A stretch of 34,198 nt of DNA, from assembly GCA_003224905.1 (NCBI GenBank), contig QIAA01000003.1:1-34198 (forward strand). The letters are read 5' to 3'. A program made the translations under genes and the position numbers. Origin of the DNA: Acidobacteriota bacterium (lineage in GTDB: Bacteria > Acidobacteriota > Terriglobia > Terriglobales > Acidobacteriaceae). The notes beneath the pieces are model-generated. The model was not told where the DNA came from. It did no database searches and saw nothing but the letters and a program-made list of their open reading frames with translations. This document shows positions 9,359 through 17,009 of this stretch, in pieces; position 1 is the stretch's first letter; each line of letters starts with the position of its first letter.

Positions 9359-9772
9359 ATGGTCCGAAAAAGACTGGTTTTGTCGCTCATTCTGCTGATA
9401 GCCGCATACCTCGGTGGGTTGATTCCACCTTACATGAAAGCGCGGCGGCTGGAGGAGCAGGTGTCAGCCGGCGCGAGACAGTTGCAGTCTTGCCAATTCA
9501 ACGAGCAACTCTCGCGTCTTCGAGATGACGCGGCGCTCATGTACCTGGCTGTGAGCCGAAAAAATTATGGCATCGCTGCCGAGCACGCGAAGCAACTATT
9601 CGATCAGGCTCAGCAGGTATCCAACACGACTCAGAACCAAGCTGTTCGGAGCACTCTTCAGGAAATATTGGCAAGCCGCGATGAGGTCACCGCTGATTTG
9701 TCCAAAGGAGACGCCGCTGTCGTTGGGCTGACACAGTCTCTCCTGCAAAAAGTGCAAGCTGTGAGGCAGTAA
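9359..9772 (+). CDS. Membrane-anchored helical protein of unknown function
   Basis: The ATG at 9359 is chosen over the one at 9353. AAGGAG at 9347-9352 directly touches the earlier ATG but sits an ideal 6 bases from 9359. The 137-residue product has one N-terminal membrane segment (about residues 5-24). An almost wholly helical exported domain follows, with heptad-like stretches such as RRLEEQVSAGARQLQ and AEHAKQLFDQAQQV. There is no recognised family. Its stop overlaps the start of the TPR protein at 9772 (TAATG), so the two are translationally coupled and probably act together at the envelope. Confidence 0.7.
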   Translation: MVRKRLVLSLILLIAAYLGGLIPPYMKARRLEEQVSAGARQLQSCQFNEQLSRLRDDAALMYLAVSRKNYGIAAEHAKQLFDQAQQVSNTTQNQAVRSTLQEILASRDEVTADLSKGDAAVVGLTQSLLQKVQAVRQ

Positions 9773-11256
9773 TGCTTGATCTGCAAGGGTGCAAGGCAAG
9801 GCTGCCGGCAATCATCAATGGGTCGCTTATCTTCGCCCTCTCAAGTGCGATGCTGCCGGTCCTGATGGTTTTCGGACAGGGGGCCTCAGCACAGCAGGCA
9901 ACAATCACCATAGCCGGCACGGTTCGTGATGCGGCGGGCGCGCCCATCGATGGGGCGTCTGTGATTCTTGAGAGTGAGGGTCAAAGTGTTGCTGAGCTGA
10001 AGACCAGTTCGAACGGGAACTTCACTTTTTCGATTCCGGCTGCCGGTTCCTACAGCGTGAAAGCGCAAAAGACAGGATTTCACAGTGCAACGGCGGAGCA
10101 GTTGCTATTCTCGCGAGGAGAACGAAAACATCTCGATCTGGTGCTTGAAAGGTTGGCAGCGGGGCAGGTGAGTTCGTCGAAGGCGTCTGTTGGTTCGGCT
10201 GAAGCAATCCAATTTGATGAAAAGCCTAATTTCACGATTGCGGGCATCACGGATTGGAGTGGCGCCGGAGGACACGGCTCCGACACCAGCTTGCGAACCA
10301 GTGAAACACTTGCCAGGGAAACGCGTTCGCTGCAAGATCGGCGAACCGGCGCAGCGAAGCCCTCGATGCAAAGCGAGGCAACTGCTGATCCCGCGCGAGC
10401 GCGGGAACGAGTGCAACAGTTGCTCGCTAAAGAAGACCGGGCAGACCTGCATCGACAGTTGGGGGATCTCGATGAGCAACTGAATGACCCGCTTGCAGCA
10501 GTGCGCGAGTACGAGCGCGCCGTAAGTCTCGAGCCCAGTGAGGAGAATTACTTTTCCTGGGGCACGGAACTGCTCCTCCATAAGGGTGTGCAGCCCGCAG
10601 TAGAAGTTTTTACTCGGGGAACGGCAGCGCACCCTGATTCAGCGAGGATGCTGGCTGGTCTGGGCGCAGCTTTGTATGCGTCGGGTTCATACGAGGAGGC
10701 GGCCCGCAAACTCTGCGCCGCCGCCGACCGAAATCCCGCGGATTACGCCCCTTATCTTTTCATGGGCCAAATGCAAAAGGCTGTAGCCGCACCACTGCCC
10801 TGCGTCGAGCAAAGGCTTGCGAGATTTGTCCAGCTGCAACCGGACAACGCGGTCGCTCGGTACTACTACGCGCTAGCTCTTTGGAAACGCGACAGGGGAG
10901 CGTCGAAAAATTCGGTAGAGTTTGATCGGATTGAAGGAATGCTGCAAAAAGCGGCCGCGATTGATCCCAAGTTCGGTGAGGCGCACCTGCAACTTGGAAT
11001 TCTTTATTCCGAGCGTGGCAATGCTGAACGCGCGATAACCGCGTATCAGACAGCCATTGAGGCGAACCCGAATCTGAGTGAAGCTCATTACAGATTGGCG
11101 CAGGCTTACAAGAAAATTGGCGAGCAATCCAAGGCGCAGGACGAGTTTCGCCTGTATGAGCAGATCGAAAAGACGGAGGCGGCTGAGATCGAGCATCAGC
11201 GCCGGGAGCTTCGTCAATTCCTGGTTGTTTTGAAAGAGCAGCCGGCGGTTCATTGA
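9772..11256 (+). CDS. Exported protein with a carboxypeptidase-regulatory-like domain and TPR repeats
   Basis: The product has 494 residues. An N-terminal hydrophobic segment ending near QGASAQQ is a signal peptide. A carboxypeptidase-regulatory-like (transthyretin-like) beta domain follows at about residues 42-120, for example IAGTVRDAAGAPIDGASVIL and SYSVKAQKTGFH. A polar linker leads to at least five TPR units from about residue 235 to the C-terminus. Examples are AVREYERAVSLEP and AHLQLGILYSERGNAERAI. TPRs bind protein partners. Such mixed proteins are typical of the periplasm of Acidobacteriota. The start codon overlaps the stop of the anchored protein upstream, so the two form a small operon. 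Confidence 0.85.
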   Translation: MLDLQGCKARLPAIINGSLIFALSSAMLPVLMVFGQGASAQQATITIAGTVRDAAGAPIDGASVILESEGQSVAELKTSSNGNFTFSIPAAGSYSVKAQKTGFHSATAEQLLFSRGERKHLDLVLERLAAGQVSSSKASVGSAEAIQFDEKPNFTIAGITDWSGAGGHGSDTSLRTSETLARETRSLQDRRTGAAKPSMQSEATADPARARERVQQLLAKEDRADLHRQLGDLDEQLNDPLAAVREYERAVSLEPSEENYFSWGTELLLHKGVQPAVEVFTRGTAAHPDSARMLAGLGAALYASGSYEEAARKLCAAADRNPADYAPYLFMGQMQKAVAAPLPCVEQRLARFVQLQPDNAVARYYYALALWKRDRGASKNSVEFDRIEGMLQKAAAIDPKFGEAHLQLGILYSERGNAERAITAYQTAIEANPNLSEAHYRLAQAYKKIGEQSKAQDEFRLYEQIEKTEAAEIEHQRRELRQFLVVLKEQPAVH

Positions 11257-11364
11257 ATGTAGCGACCGGTCCTCGGTTTTCTGCCATCAGGGAACACCTG
11301 ACTTCCTGAAGACGGAAGACTGACGTCCAAAAGGGTTTCAAATAAGTCGATCTGCCGCCTTGTT

Positions 11365-12594
11365 CTACGCGATTCTTCTCGGTGCAGTTTCACGAATGAA
11401 GAGAGCAGTGCAAAAAACCGTAATAGCGCCTCCTGCCGCGATCCAGAGAGAAGCTGCCAGACCGTGCCGATCCGCGACAGCGCCGGCCAGAGCAGGCGCC
11501 GCGGTCCCGCCAATTATTTCTCCTACCAAGGTGGCCAGGCCGATTGCAGTGGCGGCAAACTGCGGTGGGACGCTCTCGGTCGGAACCAGCACCAAAGACA
11601 ACGCCGCAATGCCCTGGCCCCCATTAGCGATGAAACCCGCAAATGCCAGCAGCCAGGGATGGCTGAACAGATACGGTACTTGGTACGTCAGCGGCACTGC
11701 TGCAGAGATCAAAGCTACAAACAGCAACGCAGGTTTGCGTCCCGTATAGTCCGAGATCCAAGGCAGTGTCCAGCCCCAGAGAAACGCTCCGACGCCACTG
11801 GCACCGAGGATCAAACCTGCGAAAGTAGCTGAGCCTTTCAAGACTTCGGTGATGTAGAGAGGCGCGAAAGCATTCATCACGAATAACCACGTCATAAACC
11901 CCGCGGCGGCCAGGCAACACAGCAGAATATTTCGGTGACGCAGCAGGGCGACGTAATCTTTCAACGAGGGCTTGTGATGGCTACTCTCCGCACGCCCTAC
12001 TGGCTCTCTGACGTATCTCCAAAGGAGTATGCCGAGGAGGATTCCAGGCGCGCCTGCAACAAAGAACGCTCCACGCCAGCCGACCCGCGCCGCAATTTGC
12101 GTCGTCAGCACTGGAGCAAGAGCCAATCCGACCAGAGCTGCAGCGCTCACCACTACACCGACGTTGCGGCCGCGACGATTCGTAGCGGACGACTCTTCCA
12201 CGGTGGCGGTGATTGTTGACCACGTAGGCCCTTCCGCAATTCCCATCAATGCCCGCACTGCAAACAGCTGCGCGAACGACCGAACGACTCCGGAGACCCA
12301 GGAGAGGACTGAGAAAGCGAAGACGGCTGGAACGAGAACCGGGCGACGGCCGATGCGATCCGAAATCGCGCCAAACAGCAGTCCGGAAAATGCCCACGCC
12401 ACCGCCAGCGCTGAGATCAGCAATCCGACCTGCGTATGGGAGAGGTGAAGATCTGGGGCGATAAATGGAGCCAGATACAGCAGGCTCATGCGGTCGAGGA
12501 AAACCGTGCCCCAGGTGAAGAAGAGCAGAACTACCAAACCGAACTCGTAGCCTGCTGAAGGGCGAGCTATAAGACTTTTTTTCTCAGCGAGCAT
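11365..12594 (-). CDS. MFS transporter, anion:cation symporter-like
   Basis: This 409-residue protein has about 12 membrane segments and the major-facilitator loop motif GAISDRIGRRPVL between segments 2 and 3. The N-terminal pattern (FTWGTVFLDRMSLLYLAPFI) resembles the ACS family of organic-anion symporters (hexuronate, galactonate, phthalate types). The substrate cannot be read from the sequence. The gene is divergent from a LysR regulator with a 94-bp gap, the usual layout for a LysR-controlled uptake gene. The ATG lacks a clear Shine-Dalgarno sequence. Confidence 0.85.
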   Translation of the reverse strand: MLAEKKSLIARPSAGYEFGLVVLLFFTWGTVFLDRMSLLYLAPFIAPDLHLSHTQVGLLISALAVAWAFSGLLFGAISDRIGRRPVLVPAVFAFSVLSWVSGVVRSFAQLFAVRALMGIAEGPTWSTITATVEESSATNRRGRNVGVVVSAAALVGLALAPVLTTQIAARVGWRGAFFVAGAPGILLGILLWRYVREPVGRAESSHHKPSLKDYVALLRHRNILLCCLAAAGFMTWLFVMNAFAPLYITEVLKGSATFAGLILGASGVGAFLWGWTLPWISDYTGRKPALLFVALISAAVPLTYQVPYLFSHPWLLAFAGFIANGGQGIAALSLVLVPTESVPPQFAATAIGLATLVGEIIGGTAAPALAGAVADRHGLAASLWIAAGGAITVFCTALFIRETAPRRIA

Positions 12595-12620
12595 CGTTTG
12601 ATTGAAGTCGAAAGCTTATC

Positions 12621-12663
12621 AGGCGCCTGGTCAAGCTAAGAAACGGGTACAGGAGTAATACTC
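12621..12663. promoter_or_regulatory. Likely LysR operator region between MFS and lysR genes
   Basis: Two palindromes lie in the divergent gap: AGGCGCCT (12621-12628) and GAGTAATACTC (12653-12663). The second is a perfect 11-bp interrupted palindrome. It stands just upstream of TATAAA (12670-12675), a possible -10 box for lysR. LysR proteins commonly bind such dyads and control both divergent genes. The binding itself is inferred. Confidence 0.4.
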
Positions 12664-12688
12664 TTTAGGTATAAAATGCTTTGCGCTT

Positions 12689-13603
12689 ATGGAACTCCGT
12701 CACGTCCGCTATTTTCTTGCCGTAGCGGAATATCTGAATTTCAGCAAGGCGGCGCAGCAACTTCACATCGCGCAACCGCCGCTCAGCCGCCAGATTCGCC
12801 AGCTCGAGGATGATCTGGGCGTTGCCTTATTTGTACGCAATAAGCGCCATGTAGAACTGACAAAGGCTGGGCAGGTTTTTCTCACCGAGGCCAGAAAGCT
12901 GGTTGTACAAGCCGGGCACGCAACTGAAGCAGCGCGCCACGCCCAGAAAGGGGAGTCCGGCGTCGTCAGGATTGGTATTGCTTCCGGGATGGGCGGATTG
13001 GTGGGCAAGGCAGTGGCCGAGCATTGCCGGCGCTTTCCCGCAGTCAACATCGAATGTAAAGACGTTTTCTCCAGCGTACAAAACGAACTTCTTCGCAAGG
13101 ACGAGATCGATGTCGGCTTCCTGCGTCCTCCCGTGGATCAAGTAAACCTTGACTGCGAGTTGCTCTTTGAAGAGGAATTTGTTGTTGTTCTGCCACCCGC
13201 GCATCGGCTGGCCAGGCGGAAGTCACTAAGGCTGAAAGATGTCGCCGACGAGCCACTCATCATGTTCGACCGAAGTTTCTCCAGCGGTCTGTACGATAAG
13301 ATTCTGGGCTTATATAGCCGCCATGGTCTAACCCCGCACTTTGCGGTCACGCATGTAGAACCGCACGAAGAAGCAGGAGCGATTATGGTGGCGTCGGGTA
13401 AGGCAGTTTTTGTTGGCGCTGGTGCAATTGTTACGCGTTCTGTTGCGGGAGTTGAACTGGTATCGGTGCCGCTGAATGAGGCCGACGCCAGGATCGAGGT
13501 CTACATGTCATGGCGCAAGGATGAGGGTTCACCAGCCGTTTTGTCCCTGCTGGATTCCGTGCGGCGCATTTTCAGGAAGTCAGGAACGAAACGGATTGCT
13601 TAG
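12689..13603 (+). CDS. LysR-family transcriptional regulator
   Basis: The product has 304 residues, standard for the family. The N-terminal winged HTH is plain: MELRHVRYFLAVAEYLNFSK followed by AAQQLHIAQPPLSRQIRQLE (residues 1-40). A linker helix and a periplasmic-binding-protein-like effector domain (about 90-300) follow. The PPLSRQI helix matches the CatR/BenM-like subgroup. It probably regulates the divergent MFS gene and itself. It may also regulate the secreted Yellow-like protein 12 bases downstream. The effector is unknown. Confidence 0.93.
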   Translation: MELRHVRYFLAVAEYLNFSKAAQQLHIAQPPLSRQIRQLEDDLGVALFVRNKRHVELTKAGQVFLTEARKLVVQAGHATEAARHAQKGESGVVRIGIASGMGGLVGKAVAEHCRRFPAVNIECKDVFSSVQNELLRKDEIDVGFLRPPVDQVNLDCELLFEEEFVVVLPPAHRLARRKSLRLKDVADEPLIMFDRSFSSGLYDKILGLYSRHGLTPHFAVTHVEPHEEAGAIMVASGKAVFVGAGAIVTRSVAGVELVSVPLNEADARIEVYMSWRKDEGSPAVLSLLDSVRRIFRKSGTKRIA

Positions 13604-13615
13604 TTCACTGCACCC

Positions 13616-14785
13616 ATGAAGATTCGCTCCATCAAAAGCTCGGTATTCGGTCCCATTTTCTGCGGATTTTTCTTGACCAGCTGTGTCGCCCAGGAACTTG
13701 CCACTGAGCGTGTGATCGGGAAGCTCGAGGTTGTCGCGGCTTTTGCCAGTCCCATGCCCACGGGTGTTACCGTCGCAAATAGCGGCCGAATATTCGTGAA
13801 CTTTCCGAAGTGGGGCGACGACGTTCAATATACCGTCGCCGAAGTCAAAGGCAATGAAACTATCCCCTACCCAAACGCTGCCATCAATCACTATGTCAGC
13901 GGCGATGATCAGTCTACGAAGCTGGTGTCGGTGCAGAGCGTGGTTGTCGATTCCACAGGGAACCGGTTGTGGATTGTGGATACAGGAAGCATTGGTTTTG
14001 GGCCCACCAGCCCAGGTGGCCCGAAGCTGATTGCGGTTGATCTCAAGACCGATCAGATCGTCAAAAAGATTACTTTTCCTGCCGACGTTGCCCTCTCCAC
14101 GAGTTACCTCAACGATGTGAGATTCGATCTGCGCCGCGGTGCGCAAGGCATGGCATTTCTGACTGACTCCACTTCCAGCGGGCCGAACGGCATCGTCGTG
14201 GTGGACCTTGCATCGGGCAAGAGCTGGCGGCGGCTGCACGATCATCCGACGACTAAACCTGATCCGAACTTTGCGCCCGTGGTGGAAGGTGAAATTCTGC
14301 AGATGCGACTGCCGGGGAAGCCGCCGGCAAAGTTTGCCGTGGGTTCGGACGGAATTGCGATCAGCCCGGACGGGAAGACGCTCTACTATTGCCCGCTCTC
14401 GAGCCGGCATCTCTACAGCGTCAGTGTGGACGCGCTTGCGGACCAAAACAAATCGGATGCAGAGGTGGCGAGTACGGTGAAGGATCTCGGAGAAAAGGGA
14501 GGCGCTTCGGACGGGCTTGAGTCCGACGCGGAAGGGCGAGTCTATCTCACCGACTATGAGCACAACGCCATCCGGAGGCGCGATGTGAGCGGCGAGTTTG
14601 AAACCATTGCCCACGACCTGCGGCTGCTGTGGCCGGATACTTTGTCCCTGGCTGCCAACGGATATCTTTATGTGACCGCGAACCAGGTGGAACGTCAGGC
14701 CGTTTTTCACAATGGCCAGGACCTGCGACAGAAACCCTACGTCTTGTTCCGGGTGAAAGTGGACGGCACGCGGATCCGCAACTAA
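13616..14785 (+). CDS. Yellow/major royal jelly protein-like secreted lipoprotein
   Basis: This 389-residue protein begins with a lipoprotein-like signal (IFCGFFLTSC, lipobox Cys near residue 22). The rest fits the MRJP/Yellow six-bladed beta-propeller family (PF03022). Typical features are GVTVANSGRIFVNFPKW, VDSTGNRLWIVDTG, YLNDVRFD, GSDGIAISPDGKTLYY, LESDAEGRVYLTDYEHNAI and NGYLYVTANQ. Bacterial members are thought to bind or convert small ligands such as lactones or amines, but their roles are mostly unproven. The gene starts 12 bases after lysR and is likely co-transcribed with it. It could handle the same compound as the MFS transporter. Confidence 0.85.
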   Translation: MKIRSIKSSVFGPIFCGFFLTSCVAQELATERVIGKLEVVAAFASPMPTGVTVANSGRIFVNFPKWGDDVQYTVAEVKGNETIPYPNAAINHYVSGDDQSTKLVSVQSVVVDSTGNRLWIVDTGSIGFGPTSPGGPKLIAVDLKTDQIVKKITFPADVALSTSYLNDVRFDLRRGAQGMAFLTDSTSSGPNGIVVVDLASGKSWRRLHDHPTTKPDPNFAPVVEGEILQMRLPGKPPAKFAVGSDGIAISPDGKTLYYCPLSSRHLYSVSVDALADQNKSDAEVASTVKDLGEKGGASDGLESDAEGRVYLTDYEHNAIRRRDVSGEFETIAHDLRLLWPDTLSLAANGYLYVTANQVERQAVFHNGQDLRQKPYVLFRVKVDGTRIRN

Positions 14786-14801
14786 CTCAGCAGTAGCTCT
14801 C

Positions 14802-14835
14802 AAGAAGCACGCTTCTTCTGTCCGGAACTGGACAG
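14802..14835 (+). terminator. Two adjacent hairpins after the Yellow-like gene
   Basis: AAGAAGC and GCTTCTT (14802-14817) form one stem. CTGTCC and GGACAG (14818-14835) form the next, around a 6-base loop. They start 16 bases after the stop codon. There is no T-tract, so they could be a rho-assisted end or the edge of the repeat region that follows. Confidence 0.4.
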
Positions 14836-14904
14836 TCGAGGTATACCCCTCCCTATTTGCACTGCTCTGATCTTTCGGAATCAAGAATGTAGCGGGAGAA
14901 CAGG

Positions 14905-15107
14905 GGCAAAATCTTTGGATCGAAAGGATTTGCACGTAAAATCTAGAGCGATTAGGAGTTAGGTCGACATTCTGCTTGGTTTTGGAGGATGCGGCGATAG
15001 GGAGTGCCGCTAAATCTTTGAGTTTATTGGGTTGCGTCTGCACGAGAGCACGTAAAATCTTGGAAGTAAAGGTACTTACATGCAAAATATTGAGCAGCAA
15101 AGGTTTA
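14905..15107. repeat. Five degenerate copies of a 27-30 bp A-rich unit
   Basis: Near-copies of a unit like GCAAAATCTTGGA-n-AAAGGA-n-TTA occur at about 14905-14931, 14932-14961, 15008-15036, 15048-15077 and 15080-15107. GTAAAATCT, TAAATCTTT and CAAAATATTGA are the shared cores. The region between 14836 and 15240 contains no gene that I can recognise. The copies are too diverged for a CRISPR array, and the spacers differ in length. Confidence 0.5.
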
Positions 15108-15266
15108 GCTCTGGGAACAAGCGGGGATGAGGGGACTACCACTGCGTGAACTCCAAGAATCAACTTACCTTCTTCTGTTATGGGGCAAATCGGGGAGCGA
15201 AGTCAACGGAATTGTGTGTGGCCTCGCCTGAGTTCCTCCGATCCCCACCCTTCGAAAACCGAGGGT

Positions 15267-15363
15267 GTTACGAAACTCAAATGTGAGCGTTGAAAACCAC
15301 AATATGTTGGGATTGCGAAAACAACGGATCACAATATGTGACCAAATTTTCGGGTTTCGTAAC
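15267..15363. repeat. Inverted repeat with 10-bp perfect arms
   Basis: GTTACGAAAC (15267-15276) and GTTTCGTAAC (15354-15363) are exact inverted copies. The inside also carries two ACAATATGT blocks, at about 15299 and 15331. This may be a remnant of a small non-autonomous element. Further right, GATGGGGCAACC (about 15382) and GATGGGCCATCC (about 15431) form a loose direct pair. Confidence 0.4.
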
Positions 15364-15422
15364 AGACTCAAACCGCGAAGGGATGGGGCAACCTCAGCCT
15401 TGCCGCTGCGGAAAAATTCAAG

Positions 15423-15667
15423 TCAGCGAAGATGGGCCATCCCGCCCGCTGTGTGAGTAATCTTAGCGAAGACCACAAGAACGGTTCCTAACACCAACAT
15501 GAAAACTGCCCCAATAAGCGCAACCCTGAGGCTTACTCGAAGGGATTGTATCAGCGCAATAACCGCGCGGTGAACCCTGCTATCGCCAAGGCATATTTGA
15601 CAGCCGGGACAGCTTTGATTGCTTCGCGTAACAGAGCAATAGCTGATAAGGGTGTTTCTTGAATCAA
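15423..15667 (-). pseudogene. Frameshifted remnant of a small membrane protein
   Basis: Read on the minus strand from a TTG at 15667 with GGAG nearby, the first frame gives IQETPLSAIALLREAIKAVP then AVKYALAIAGFTA. It stops at 15551. A one-base shift near 15565 lets the second frame continue with VIALIQSLRVSLRVALIGAV, then FMLVLGTVLVVFAKI, to a stop at 15423. Joined, these give an amphipathic helix plus two adjacent membrane segments. The shift and the abrupt tail suggest a broken gene. I think it resembles the N-terminal membrane module of some conflict-system proteins, but that is from memory only. Confidence 0.45.
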
Positions 15668-15847
15668 TGTCTACATCTCCAAACCGGCTCGCGATTTGTA
15701 CTTCTGCAAAGAGTTCGCATCGTTGTCTTGCACCCTAGTCATAATGTTTTCGGGAGCACATTTTAACACCTTCCAACAAGAGCACTGGTGATCCTCGTGC
15801 ACCAGAGAGTGGCCGCCCGGAGAGCTTTCCACACAGTTGTGACAAAA

Positions 15848-15878
15848 TTGCGCCGAGCACTTCGTTGCGTGGTATAGT
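15848..15878 (+). promoter_or_regulatory. Promoter for the coiled-coil gene, extended -10 type
   Basis: TGGTATAGT (15870-15878) matches the extended -10 form TGnTATAAT. TTGCGC at 15848-15853 is a weak -35 with a 19-base spacer. Transcription would begin a few bases before the ATG at 15889, giving a nearly leaderless message. That fits the lack of a Shine-Dalgarno sequence. Confidence 0.45.
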
Positions 15879-15888
15879 GCCGCCGACA

Positions 15889-16761
15889 ATGACGCGCCAA
15901 AAGCAATTCGACGATGAAGACGATGAATATGAACCGCATCGAAAGCGGTCGGAAGAACAAGAGGGAGTGGACTTCACGAAGTACGAGCAATTGGAACCCG
16001 GCCGCGTGGAAGAAGCGGTAGATGAGCTGGACCGCATAGTGAACGTTCACGAACGCCGTATGCGTGAGGATGCCACGGATTATCTACTTGCGTCATCGCT
16101 AGGGGTTAACCCCGATCTCGTACGATTGCGACGGTACATTCCCATTGACATATACGTTGGCGGAAAAGGGCTGCCTTATTCCATCTACATCGAACTTGCA
16201 GAGGCACTGAAGGCGTTATTGAGTGCTGCTGGTTTTCGACAAAGTGATGATTCCGACGTTGAGATCGGTTCGCTTTGCTGGCGACCGATCTACGCCTCGC
16301 GCTCCAAAATTAACCTTAAAGAATTGGAAGAACGCTTAACCTTACTCGAAGCCGTTATGCTTGAGGCGTCTACGAGAGCAGAAGCAGAGGTATTTCAGTT
16401 CGAGCGCGATAAAGCTGAGCTGGAAAAAGTTATGGCGGAAACACGCAAGCTAAATGCTGAAACACTTAACCTACAAATGGACGCTGCGGATAAGTTTGTA
16501 AAACTAATATTGAAAGTTGCGGCCCCTATTGCAATGCTACTCGGAACGATCCATGTAGCTCGACCGATCCAAAATGTACTTGCATCCGTAGCGGCGGGCG
16601 CACCTGTACAAGTCATTATTCGCAGGCTGCCTGCGGCTGAGGCGCACGAAATGTGGACGGCGGGTACAAGTCGAAAAGCTATAGCAAGACTTGATTACGA
16701 AACATCCAAACGCAAAACTAATCGCCCACCGGAATATCCAGGCGCTTCATCCGCTGAATAA
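15889..16761 (+). CDS. Orphan coiled-coil protein with a possible membrane segment
   Basis: The product has 290 residues from the ATG at 15889. An in-frame start at 15865 would fall across the promoter. The N-terminus is very acidic and disordered (residues 1-35). A compact alpha/beta domain follows at about 80-140, including YIPIDIYVGG, YSIYIELAEALKALLSAAGF and EIGSLCWRPIY. A long coiled coil runs from 140 to 205. A hydrophobic segment KLILKVAAPIAMLLGTIHVA (205-224) could be a membrane or amphipathic helix. The tail is basic. I cannot name the family. The IYIELAEALKALL...EIGS layout recalls small domains seen beside STAND/TIR conflict genes, which is a guess. It lies tail to tail with the TIR side of the island and looks less GC-rich than flanking chromosome. 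Confidence 0.65.
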   Translation: MTRQKQFDDEDDEYEPHRKRSEEQEGVDFTKYEQLEPGRVEEAVDELDRIVNVHERRMREDATDYLLASSLGVNPDLVRLRRYIPIDIYVGGKGLPYSIYIELAEALKALLSAAGFRQSDDSDVEIGSLCWRPIYASRSKINLKELEERLTLLEAVMLEASTRAEAEVFQFERDKAELEKVMAETRKLNAETLNLQMDAADKFVKLILKVAAPIAMLLGTIHVARPIQNVLASVAAGAPVQVIIRRLPAAEAHEMWTAGTSRKAIARLDYETSKRKTNRPPEYPGASSAE

Positions 16762-16983
16762 GTGGATTGCTTGCGCGTTCGTCTATCAGGGTCGCCTTGA
16801 TGTGCGCTGTGCGTTTGCGGAGAAGTTCGGCGGGTTGGCCCACCTTTGCCGCTTTGGCTTTTTTGCTTGGATCAGCAACTTTGAGGTTGCCCCCTCGATA
16901 AGAACGAAGGCGTTGTCAAGGCATAGGTTTCCTAGGCGTTGCAAAGCACCGGTGATTTTGCCAGAGAGATTAGCGCCCAACAC
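16718..16983 (-). pseudogene. 88-aa hypothetical gene broken by a one-base shift in a G5 run
   Basis: From GTG at 16983 the first frame reads LSGKITGALQRLGN then LCLDNAFVLIEG, and derails at the run of five G (plus-strand C at 16890-16894). With one more G it continues NLKVADPSKKAKAAKVGQP, AELLRKRTAHIKATLIDER, ASNPLIQRMKRLDIPVGD, to a TAG at 16718. The joined product is basic, 88 residues long and clearly protein-like in both halves. The shift could be a real mutation, a sequencing error in a homopolymer, or programmed. It starts 26 bases after the TIR gene on the same strand. Its 3' end overlaps the convergent coiled-coil gene by 44 bp. No family is recognised. Confidence 0.5.
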
Positions 16984-17009
16984 CGGTCGCGAACCTAGGT
17001 GGCGCCAGG
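16970..17009 (+). repeat. REP-like element, left copy
   Basis: TTAGCGCCCAA, CGCGAACCT and CCAGG occur in the same order and spacing as in the hairpin at 18551-18600, with scattered differences. It touches the stop codon of the TIR gene. The two copies are direct repeats that bracket that gene. Confidence 0.5.

Noticed and set aside
14905..15107. Possible CRISPR array
   Set aside because: The units are degenerate, the spacing is irregular, and no cas gene is nearby.
13580..15163. Long minus-strand open frame of about 527 codons
   Set aside because: It lies opposite the clearly real Yellow-like gene, lacks any domain, and extends into the repeat region.
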